Shown piece after piece: positions 12,777-22,014 of a DNA stretch of 64,000 nucleotides. The translations under genes and the position numbers were made by a program. The notes below the pieces were generated by a model, which was not told the origin of the DNA, made no database searches, and saw only the letters and a list, made by a program, of their open reading frames with translations. Source of the stretch: Falciphora oryzae (taxonomy: Eukaryota; Ascomycota; Sordariomycetes; Magnaporthales; Magnaporthaceae); contig JNVV01000007.1 of assembly GCA_000733355.1 (NCBI GenBank), positions 122,624 through 186,623 of the forward strand. Direction: 5' to 3'. Within the stretch, counting starts at the first letter, position 1. The number at the start of each line of letters is the position of its first letter.

Positions 12777-15700
12777 ATGGCGTCGCCGGTGACGACGACC
12801 GGCATGAAGCGGACGCGGGATCGTGCTGCAGCTGCCGACCCGCAGCGCCCTGCAAAGAAGCGCAAGCGCAAGCAAAAGCACAAGCACGCGCAGCGTGGCC
12901 ACGAGGGCGCCGCAGGGGACACGTCCGCTCCGCCAACCCATGCCGTGCTGTCACAGTACTACACGAGGCTCCGGACGCTACGTGACCACATCCTGGAAAG
13001 CCTGCCGGCCTCGTCCAAGGTCAGGAGGAGAAAGATTGCCTCCCTGGGCAAGCCGGCCGACGATGACACCCGCCAGGGGAGACAGCCCAGCGACCTAGAG
13101 ACGCATGTTTCTCACCTTCTCGACTCCACCATCGTTGCGTCTTTCCTTGACAACACGCCGGCCCGCGCCGACTCCCGTTGGAATCAGTGGCTCAACTTCT
13201 CCCAGAGGGGCGATGAGTCGTACGCGAGCTTGTCGGACGGCGCGACAAAGACGCTGTTCTGCCAGCACGAGATCGTCAACTTTGCAATCTGGTCGCTGTT
13301 CGAAAAGGATAAGAAGAACGGCGGCTGGCCCAAGAACGTGCTCTGTGACGGTTTCAGGAGGGCCCCGGCCTGGGATGCAAACCCGCCGCCGGCGGGCGCG
13401 TGCCCTCTGGCAGATGCCGTGCCCGGCCTGTTCTCCATATACCCCAACCAGCGCGTCCGGATGCTGAAGGACTCCTTCTGGCCCGAGCTTCTTGGTCTTC
13501 TTGGGCAGGCAGGAGAGAGAATGATAATAGATCTCCTCCTGGACCATTCCATTTTCGTCTCTGTCCCCGCAGGCAGCGGCAACTATTACCAGTTGAGTGG
13601 TAAGGCGTTATGCGCAGTCTCTCCTGGCACAAGCTCGGTGATGATGGCCTGCTGACACGGCCGTTCAGGGAAATCCCTCAACGACCTCGAGCCGCCTACA
13701 TCCAACAGCCTTCCTAAGGCGGGCTGCCCAAAGGGCCCGGGTCTGGGCAGCTCCTCCGGCGCGGAAAAGTCCCCTGCCGCGATAGTGTTCGTCAGAAGCC
13801 GCATGCTTTATTCGCGTGCTGCACTGAACGCGCGTGGGGCTGTGCATTTCGGACTGAGACATATACGTACGTAGGGAGTCGTCCCATTCCCAGCTCAGCC
13901 GTGCACGCCTCGTTACTACCAGGCCTGTTTCGATATCACGGCGTTCTGATGACGAACTCTATACAGATATCCTGAACCGATACCCACTCGTCGCATCAGA
14001 TCGCCCCGCGGGAGTAGCCGGTGGAGAGGATGAAGTCAGCAAAGCAAACCAGCGCAACACGTTGCACTGCATGATGTATATGTTTCCCAGGCAGTTTGCG
14101 CTGCATAACGCCTTCACATCCGTTGTCGACAGCACCAAGACAACACAGAAGCTACAGGATTACACGCTCCGAGAGGACGAGATCCAACAGAAGTTCCGGC
14201 TGAAAGAGTCGGAGCTGCCGCCGCTGCCCAAGAGGCTCAGGGGCTCGACCTACCGGCTAGTGCAAAAACTGCAGATACTACATAAACGCTGCTCGTACTC
14301 TGCGCTCTTGCAGCATTATTGCCCCGTGGGTTCTTTGTCCATATCTTCCGCCATATTGGTGGCTTTTTATTGATTTTGTCATCCATGTCTTCCCATCTAG
14401 GATCCAAGACGTGTAGATGCAGTCTCGTCTGGGAACGAGGGGTTTGAAGGACAGAACTCCTCTACCCTGGACCTGTCGAGCCCAGTGTCCCATGCCTCTG
14501 CATACTGCCAGGCTGTCTTGTCCAAAATAATACCAAACGACTTTTGGGGCACCGGACAGGTCCAGGTTGACAACAAGAAGCGTTTTTTAAAACATGTCGA
14601 CCACTTTGTCAAGCTCCGACGGTTTGAGACGATGAACCTACATGAGCTCAAACAGGGCTTCAAAGTCAGTCTTAACTCATCTATAGAACCCTGTGTCCCC
14701 GCCTAGCTAACGCGCGCAGTAGATAGCAGAGATTGAGTGGCTGGCTCCGCCCGGTTCCGCAGGCCAAAGGACGAGCCAGACGGACATGCGGAAGCGGACC
14801 GAGATATTTCTCGAGTTTCTCTACTACCTGTTTGACTCTCTTCTGATACCCCTCCTGCGCAGCAACTTTTACGTGACCGAATCTAGCAGCCACCGCTCTA
14901 GGCTCTTCTACTTCCGGCATGATGTCTGGCGCAGCATTGCTGAGCCTGCCATGTCGACACTCAAAGACAAAATGTTCGACGAGATCAGGCCGGCCGAGGC
15001 ACAGCGTATCCTTGGCTCACGCGACCTCGGCTGTAGTCAAGTGAGGCTGCTGCCCAAGGACTCTGGCATGCGTCCCATCACGAACCTGCGGCGCAGGGCC
15101 CCGCTGAAGGGAAACAAGAAAGTCCTTGGTCCGAGTATCAATGCCGTCCTTGGACCGGTACATAGCATGCTGAAGCTTGAAAAGGTATGACGGCTAGCGG
15201 TACAGTGCATACCTGCGCAAGACTGACTAACTCCATTGTTCCAACAGGAGCGCCAACCCTCTCGCCTTGGCTCTTCCATGCTGTCAGTAGGAGACTTGTA
15301 TCTTCGCCTGAAGGCCTTCAAGGAGCGTCTAGGCTCTCGTAACAGGCCATTCTTCTTTGCCAAGGTCGATGTCCAGGCAGCCTTTGACACCATCCCGCAA
15401 ACCGCTATATTGAGGCTCATGGCCGATGTACCATCGCTACCCAAGTACAAGGTGACCAAACACGTGGAGATCGAGGCCGAATCCAGCATCAGCGGTGGCC
15501 CCATCACAAAATCGAGGCTGAGCAAGCGCTGGCGCTCCGCTGCCAAAGACGTAGCCGACAGCTCCAGCTTCATGGACATGCTCGTCGACGATGTGGCAAG
15601 GGGCAAGAAGGACACAGTCTTCGTCGACAGCGTCGTGCAGAAGACGCACGACACCCAGACCCTGATCCGCCTTCTGGTCGCGCACATCGAGCAAAACCTG

Positions 15701-16665
15701 GTCCGAATCGGCAAGAAGCACTACCGGCAGAAGGTGGGGATTCCGCAGGGCTCTATCCTGAGCTCGCTGCTGTGCAACCACTTCTATGCCGACCTCGAGT
15801 CCAAACACCTGCAGTTCCTCCAATCCGACGACTGCCTGCTCCTCCGGCTCATCGACGACTTCCTGCTCGTCACCACCGACATGGAAAAGGCGTCCCGCTT
15901 CGTCGGGGTGATGCACGCCGGCGTGCCCGAGTACGGCGTGTCCGTGAACCCGGGCAAGACGCTGGTCAACTTCGGCCTGAGGTGCGGCGGCGCGGCCGTG
16001 GCGCGGCCCGAGGCCTGCTCGCGCGGCGAGTTCCCCTACTGCGGCACCCTGATCAACTGCGCCTCGCTCGGCATCCGGAAGGACCGCGCGCGGCCGCGGG
16101 ACCCCGTGGTGGCCAACTCGCTGACGGTCGACTTCTCGAGGCACCAGGGCCACAACTTCCAGCGCAAGGTCGTCAACGCCTTCAAGATCCAGTCGCACCT
16201 CATGTTCTTCGACACGGCCCACAACTCGCGCCGCGCCGCGCTGCGCAACCTCGCGGCCGCCATGGCCGAGACGGCCACCAAGACGTGGGCCTACATCCGG
16301 TGCCTGCCGCCCGCCAAGCGCCCGCGCCCGAGCCTCGTCACCGCCGCCATCGACGGCGTGGCCAGTGTGGCGTACGCGCTCCTGACGAGCAAGTCGAGGA
16401 AGCTGAGGTTCCCCAATTATGTTTGCGATATCAGGAGGGACCAGGTCAGAGGGTGAGTACAAAAGTCTTTTGGTGGCTCTGAATTTTCCCAGCGCAACTG
16501 TCACATACCAACCAAGAAACTAACTCGACATCCAGTGTGACTTTGCATTCCTTCAAGCGAGTCCTGGCCAAGAGGCAAAGTTGTTTCCGTGAGGTCCTGT
16601 TATGGCTGGAGACTGAGATACAAGGGCTACGGGTCGGGAGCATAGTGCCAGCGCTGGACGGGTAA
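12777..16665 (+). CDS. TERT: Telomerase reverse transcriptase (TERT)
   Basis: Seven exons: 12777-13599, 13669-13866, 13967-14325, 14401-14664, 14723-15184, 15248-16452, 16536-16665; 3441 nt, 1146 residues. TERT extends telomeres using its own RNA template. The N-terminus is very basic (a KKRKRKQKHK-type stretch, likely nuclear localisation). The telomerase-specific RNA-binding region carries YQLSG at the exon 1/2 joint, a CP/QFP-type region in exons 2-4, EIEWLAPP, and the T motif (FYVTE...RLFYFRHDVW) near 597-620. Reverse-transcriptase motifs follow in order: 1/2 (LLPKDSGMRPITN), A (FAKVDVQAAFD, D743), B' (KVGIPQGS from 864), C (LIDDFLL, D905/D906), D (VNPGKT). The three catalytic aspartates are present, so it looks active. 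ATG at 12777 is the first in frame; a second at 12804 is possible. The intron before exon 5 ends in tandem acceptors CAG-TAG and only the second keeps the frame open. Confidence 0.96.
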
Positions 16666-16860
16666 TGAATAATTGAGCAAATAATATGCTCTGTCGTTTG
16701 ATGCCTCTCAAGTATCTCCTATATAATATTCAAGGGAAGGGGCCAGAAGAGCGATGCTTACCTATGGTAGGTCTCACATGCTACGTTCACAGGGCACCAC
16801 CTAAGTGCAGTGCAAGCCCGCCCTACAACGTGCCAGTCATAAAATGGATATAATCAAGGC
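16666..16860. other. TERT 3' flank facing the 5S rRNA gene
   Basis: About 195 bases between the TERT stop codon and the T-tract of the convergent 5S gene. No gene seen; it should hold the TERT polyadenylation region. Confidence 0.5.
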
Positions 16861-16876
16861 AAAAAAAAAAAAAAAA
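16861..16876 (-). terminator. RNA polymerase III oligo(T) terminator of the 5S gene
   Basis: A run of 17 A on the plus strand (16861-16877) reads as an oligo(T) tract at the 3' end of the 5S rRNA gene. Polymerase III terminates in such tracts, and this one is much longer than the minimum needed. Confidence 0.8.
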
Positions 16877-16995
16877 ACATACAACACCGAGGATTCCCCA
16901 GTGGTCACCCACCTGAGTACTAGTTCGGCCCTCACTGGTTTGACTAGGGGAGAGCGGACGGGATCCCGTATATTCCAGTGGGTATGGTCGTATGT
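16877..16995 (-). rRNA. 5S ribosomal RNA, dispersed single copy
   Basis: The reverse complement is a 119-nt 5S rRNA. The 5' end ACATACGAC pairs with the 3' end GTTGTATGT to close helix I. CCACTGG pairs with CCAGTG to form helix II. GGGATCCCGTCCGCTCTCC is the canonical helix III/loop C region. GGTGGGTGACCAC and GGGAATCC form the C-box side of the internal polymerase III promoter. Oligo(T) follows directly. Dispersed single 5S genes are known in Neurospora and relatives, and this copy fits that pattern. I see no obvious disabling change. It lies about 210 bases beyond the TERT stop and is transcribed toward it. Confidence 0.92.
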
Positions 16996-17118
16996 ACGTG
17001 TTTCCGGGAAACGTCAGGCTTGTAAGGATCGTCTCATAGACGCCAGAATGTGATCAAGGAGCTCAGTGACACGGGGGGCTCTCTGGCGCGAGGCAGGAAA
17101 TGCGCAAGCGAAAGAGGG

Positions 17119-17447
17119 AATTATAAAGAGGTTAGCTATAAAGCACGTAAAAGTCGGTAACCAGCACGCAAAAAGAGGCCACGATGCAATATCCAACCTT
17201 ATCGGATATATTAAATGTTTTCGTGAATCAGGAAGGGCGGAACCGGAAAGGGGGAAGGAAAGGGAAAGGGAAAGGGAAAGGGAAAATGACACTGCGCGAG
17301 GTCATATTACTTTAATATTGCACCTGGTAAAGGTACTTGTATCATACCTGTATTACCGGATATGTGATCCATTGTATTGCAATGTGCTTTTCCCATTTTG
17401 CGTGCTGGTTACCGATTCCTACGTGCTTGATAAATGACCACATTATA
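17119..17447. mobile_element. Decayed fold-back/MITE-like element with long imperfect inverted repeats
   Basis: The left arm (about 17119-17206) and the reverse complement of the right arm (about 17356-17447) share, in the same order, TTATAA.G.GGT, AAGCACGTA, CGGTAACCAGCACGCAAAA, a GCAATA segment and ATATCCGG/ATCGGATA. The longest shared block is the 19-base CGGTAACCAGCACGCAAAA. Mismatches are scattered. There is no coding sequence between the arms, only a microsatellite. This is what an old non-autonomous DNA transposon with long terminal inverted repeats would leave. No clear target-site duplication was identified, so a simple inverted duplication is an alternative. Confidence 0.6.
17245..17286. 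repeat. GGGAAA-type microsatellite
   Basis: About six imperfect copies of a six-base purine unit (GGGAAA/GGAAGG) sit between the arms of the inverted-repeat element. The unit differs from the fungal telomere repeat TTAGGG. Confidence 0.85.
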
Positions 17448-17676
17448 AAAGCAGATGCTAGGTATAGTGGTTTAACTTCTAAATTTCTTTTCTTTTTTCT
17501 TTTCTTTCTTGCATGTGTCAAACAGACGCGGACTGGGGTATCTGGTGTTAACGCCGTACTCGCATCGCATACTGAATAATGCTAAAAGCACAAAGAGAGC
17601 GAAAAGAGACGAGTAAGGAAAAGAAGAAGAATGGCGAAACGAGAAACTACCTAGTGACAGAGGAACAGCATAAACG

Positions 17677-19668
17677 TCACAGAACAGCCGGGCCGCTGTC
17701 CCACCAATGCTTCCCGACGTGCCAGGTCGCAAAGGAGCACCTGCCCCAACGGAAGGCGTCGTCGCCAGGCTCGCCAAAGCCCATGGCGCGGAGGGGCGAG
17801 TAAGGGATAGGCTCGAAGCGCCACAGGCCGGAGCGGCTCAGGTCGTCCTCAAAGGCCCAGCAGGTCGCGTACATCCACGCCAGGACGAACACCATGTTGC
17901 CCGCGCGCCTCGCGGCCACCGGCGCGGCGGCGATGGGCCGGCGGAGCAGCTCGCAGAGGGCGAGCTGCAGCACGATGCCGACCCACGCCAGTGTGAAGAA
18001 CGCAAAGGGCATCCAGGGCCGCGTGTGCCGCAGCATGGTGGCGGTGCCCGAGGCATGCATGGCGCCCGAGAGGCAAAAGGCGCAGCCCGAGGCCACGAGC
18101 CCCGTCAGGGCCGAGCGCCGGGCCGGCAGCCAGCCGCGGCGGATCAGCCACTTTGACGGGGCCGTGTAGCCGACCCTGAAGGTCTGGTGCCAGTATCGGC
18201 TCCAGAACCCAGCGAGGCCGTGGTCGAGCATCTGACCGAAGGAGCCAAAGTTGTCTGTGTACTGCCACAGCTCGCTGCTGACGCCGCCGATGAAGGCGCG
18301 AGCCAGCCATTGACGGAGGAGCTGGTCGGCTGAGAAAACGGCGGTGAGCGCAGACAGCATGCCGACAAACCCGACGACCATCCTGTAGATGTAGAGGGCG
18401 AAGGGCGGGAGCGACGGGAACACCGCGGTCAGATAAAGGGGAGGTGGCGAATCGTGGAGGCCTGTGTCAAAATAACGGTCCTTGGTCATGAAGACAGCGC
18501 AAAAGTCGAGGAGCATGTAGGCCAGGGCGAGACTTCGGAGACGTGCCCAGACGAACTGGCCGTTTTTAGCATGGCGCCGATACCCTGCATGCGAGACTAG
18601 GGAGATAGAGTCAAGCTTGACCAGCTCTCCAGAAAGTGGCTCGGCAGGACGGTCGAACCTGGGGACGCAAGATATGGCCCAGTTCCAGCCTAAGATATGA
18701 GGCGTGAGATTAAGAAGCCTATTAGGTACGGGGGCAGACTAGATCGGAGAGCGTGTGCAGAGCTTCCAGGGTGTCAAACAGGGAGTAAACTCACCAGTGC
18801 CTCTCCAGGCCATGTAGTAGTCGAAGGCCCAGGCCAGACGTGTCCCGAAGGGGGCATCTGCCGGGAAAGCCTGCCAAAAATACTCGTCCTCTATGAGGCC
18901 GCGGGCAACGTCGTCATCTGGGGGCACCACGAAGCGTACAGACTTGCGACGGCGGGATTTGAGCACAGGACTGGCGCCGTTGGCAGCAGCGTGGCCGTTT
19001 GAGCCGTGGCCGTTGGAAGCATTGCCATTGGAAGCATGCCCATTAGAAGCGTGGCCGTTGGAAGCGTGGCCATTGGAAGCGTGACCGTTGGACACGGCCA
19101 TGGCCGTGGAAGACGAGGTCAGGGCCGACGAGTATGCGGTAGACGACGAGACCAGGTCAACCGGCGACGGGGCCACCATGACGCCGTTTGAGACGCGTCT
19201 ACCCGAGATAGGGGAAGAGCAGGAGGAAGACGACGACCTGGATGGCCTGGGTCGCCTCTCGACCCTTTCTGCATCGAACTGGGGCCGCAGAAACACGAGG
19301 GCGGCAAAGACCCAGATAGTGCCCCTGAGCATGCGAGGGCCGGGCAGATATCACCATGCATCATGTCAGCACTTTGAATTACGCAGTAATGGTCACGGGA
19401 TCTGAGACCTTGCAGGGACGCACCATGAGGCGAAAAGGCCTGTTGCGTAAGCGACGGCAAGGTTTGTAGCCGCCGTGTGCCGAGCCATGACCACGTTTAG
19501 CACGGCCACGGCAGCCGCGACTAAAAGACGCATGCGGTAGAGCCATGGCCGTGCGGTGTGAGGAATTGCGAGGTATAGAATAGGAAGCCCAAAGTTGACA
19601 GTGAGAGCCTGCAGGACTAGGGCCGGCCGCGGCTCCTCTGCCCAGGCCGGAGGATCCTCGACGTGCAT
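17677..19668 (-). CDS. Wax-synthase-like membrane-bound O-acyltransferase (MBOAT)
   Basis: Three exons: 19668-19409, 19324-18795, 18689-17677; 1803 nt, 600 residues. It is polytopic, with hydrophobic segments around 25-90 and repeatedly after 320. The fungal wax-synthase signature RGTGWNW spans the exon 2/3 junction (264-267). The expected MBOAT histidines appear as SRYWHQTFR (H431) and SGAMHASG (H475). Relatives transfer acyl or acetyl groups to alcohols, including terpenoid and mycotoxin intermediates; the substrate here is unknown and no biosynthetic cluster surrounds it. Exon 2 encodes an unusual insert of about eight SNGHA-type pentapeptides, placed in a loop before RGTGWNW. The start at 19668 (MHVEDPP) is the first ATG in frame. 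Introns are 84 and 105 nt with GTCTCA and GTGAGT donors. Confidence 0.85.
18985..19098. repeat. 15-bp coding minisatellite (SNGHA repeat)
   Basis: Tandem 15-base units inside exon 2 of the MBOAT gene encode SNGHA with variants SNGNA and SNGHG, about eight copies. Differences are mainly at third codon positions, so the array is not newly expanded, but the unit is short enough to vary in copy number between strains. Confidence 0.85.
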
Positions 19669-20807
19669 TACCGGGAACGAAGCGTCGGGTCGTCAGGGAG
19701 CTACCTCTAGCTGCTGCGCATGTGGCTACCGCCAACCAACCTGTCCAAGGCAGCCTGCCACTGAAATGTTGCTCACGACCAAAGCGAGTGGAATAGGTTG
19801 AAGGATGGAAGAAGTGAGAGTGACGAGCGAATGTGTTGGTCGGCAGGTTGCAACAGCCGAAGCACAAAGATGGAATATAAAGCCATCAATCATGCCATCA
19901 TTATAATGGAGAAGAGAGGACGATATCGCTGCAAGGGAGGACAAGTGAAAGAACCAATTACAATTATCAAAAGATGAAGTCAATAAAAAAAAAAAAAAAA
20001 AAAGAACGAGAGAGGTAGCTTGCGATGGCGACCTCGTAGACATTACACGGTAGCCCGGTTCCTATGTCGCGTGTCTCCCAAATCGAGTCAAGGCTGCAGC
20101 CGGTTTTGCTGGCCAGCGGACACAGGAGCCCAACGCGCCCAGTTCAATGTTGGCCACAAGGATCGTGCGGTGCCACAGCACTGAGTGCCTGGCCCAAAGT
20201 GGGTTTGTGGCGGACATCGAGCGCGCTCAGTCGCTGGAATGGCCGAAACTAGGGGTTGGGTGAGGCCTGTGGTGGCCTGCAAAATTATTTATCTCGATTG
20301 CTGCTGGCGTCACCACCACCAAATGACCTGGCTCCACTGGAACGGGGCTGAAGTCCGTCATTGATCGAGCAACCAACTTAGAGATCCATCGCCAACCCAC
20401 AGCCGACGTTGAGGTGAAGCAATTCTACCTCCTGTGATCCTGTAGCAAGCCCAGGCTAAATCACTGCCGCGGCCAGCAAGGGGCCTAGTTATTGCTTCTT
20501 ATTTGATCGCACTGACTCCGGCGAGTTAAATGTGCCAGTTTAGACGCTCCCTCTCTCCATCGCACGACATAGCTGAGATGGGAAGGTGAGGACCTACCAA
20601 AATGGGGAGCGGGGAGCCACGATAGAGACGGGATATCCATGGGACACAACACAGCGATGGGCACGAGGTAGGATTCGTGCCTCTCCCTACGAGAATTCCA
20701 CGATTGTCTGGTTCTTGGACTCTCCGCCTTCAAAGCCCAGCGTGATGGGGGCAAGTTCAACCATCCCTGCCTATACATCTCTCGGCGTCTCCGAATATAC
20801 TCGAAAA
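19669..20807. other. Intergenic upstream of the MBOAT gene
   Basis: No recognisable gene. It holds an A19 tract at 19985-20003 and forms the promoter side of the MBOAT gene. The last part runs into the truncated end of the BNR-repeat pseudogene. Confidence 0.5.
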
Positions 20808-21625
20808 TGCCCACATTCAAGTCCTTTCCGCATGCGCCATCGTCCTCTCCATCGGCGAGGGCGCCAGCTCCCGCGTCTACGCCACGTCCGACGCCGGCAG
20901 CAGAAACAACGGCTGGCGCCTGGCCTTCGCCAACGACGAGTCCCGCGCCTTCTTCAACTGCCTCGCCTTCGCGTCGCCCTCGCGCGGCTTCGCCGTGAGC
21001 GACCCCGTCGACGGCCGCCTGCGCCTGGTCGAGACGGCCGACAGCGGCGAGTCCTGGGCCCCGGTCGACGGCCTGGCATGCCCGAGGCCTGGCCGGGGGA
21101 GGCCGGGCTCGCCGCCAGCGGCACCTGCATGACCGCCTCGGCCGACGGGCGCGCCCTGTTCGCCGCCACCGGCGGCGTGGCCGGCAGCCCCGGCGGCGTT
21201 TTCTGCGACGGCGCCGCCGACGCCCGCCGCTGGGAGGCCTTCAACACGACCATCCCGGGCGCCGCCGGCGGTGGCGTCTTTTCGGTCCAGTTCCGCTCTG
21301 CTGACGGGCATGGGATCGCAGTGGGCGGCGACTACACCCGGCCCAATGTGACAGCCGGCACCGCGGCCTTTTCTACCGGCGGCGGCCGTAACTGGCAGGC
21401 CTCGGCTGCTTTCCCGGCGGCTATCGCTCCGGTGTCCCGTGGGTCCCCGGCCGCTGCGGCGTCGCCATCGCCGTAGGGCCTACCGGCCCCGACATCACAT
21501 ACGATGGAGGCCGGACCTGGAAACTGTTTGATAACGGCTCCTTCGACGCTGTCCAGTGCGTGCCTGGCGGAGTCTGCTGGGCCTCCGGATAGCAAGGACG
21601 GGCCACTCGCCTGTCGCTGTCATAG
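20808..21625 (+). pseudogene. Decayed bacterial-type BNR/Asp-box (photosystem II assembly factor-like) beta-propeller gene
   Basis: Three frames in sequence give one continuous family match. The first has VLSIGEG, SRVYAT, RAFFNCLAF and SDPVDGRLRL up to about 21075. The second has PEAWPGEAGLAASGTC, a GGVFSVQF strand and GIAVGGDY to about 21415. The third has GYRSG, AVGPTGPD, DGGRTW, FDAVQC and CWASG. Each joint needs a shift of the same sign near 21070-21078 and 21411-21421. CWASG is followed by TAG, after which similarity seems to continue (QGRATRL). The N-terminal half is missing. The family is mostly bacterial, with some fungal members. The TAG could come from CAG by C-to-T change, as RIP would cause. 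Sequencing error could explain one shift but not both plus the stop and truncation. Confidence 0.7.
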
Positions 21626-22014
21626 GCGGCCTCGGCATGCGGGATACATTGCTCGAACATGCGATTGAACGCCTGCCTCACTGTGAAGCAGCCAACGTAA
21701 TTAAATACAACACTGTCCAGTGCGTCCTAGTTACGCAGGCAGCTCGGTGTTATTTACTTTCTCGTTCATATATATATAAATAATGTACCCAGATATATCC
21801 CGCCCATAAAAAGCCATCATGATAATCAAGACGAGAGACCCAACCAACTCCCAAAATACTCCCTGACATGAGCATTAATATGCATGCGCCGACCCGCTCA
21901 GAAAGGACCTCTCCCTTTTGTTTGTTTATCAAGCACCCAAACCCCATGCTGAAACCAGATATTCGCGCCGCAGACGGAAAAATGCAAGGCAAACATGTGA
22001 CATGATCGATGACA
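21626..22014. other. Intergenic, PalF 3' flank
   Basis: AT-richer sequence with a short TA-repeat near 21769-21782. No gene seen. Confidence 0.5.

Larger units (their letters stand above)
16996..17676. other. Repeat-bearing intergenic stretch after the 5S gene
   Basis: AT-richer than its surroundings. It holds the degraded inverted-repeat element and GGGAAA microsatellite listed separately, and a T/C-rich tract near 17481-17511. No gene was found. Confidence 0.6.

Noticed and set aside
15437..16504. 355-codon open frame antisense to TERT
   Set aside because: Lies entirely over GC-rich TERT exon 6 and shows only the complementary composition.
17245..17286. GGGAAA repeats as interstitial telomere sequence
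   Set aside because: The unit is GGGAAA, not TTAGGG; nearness to TERT is coincidental.
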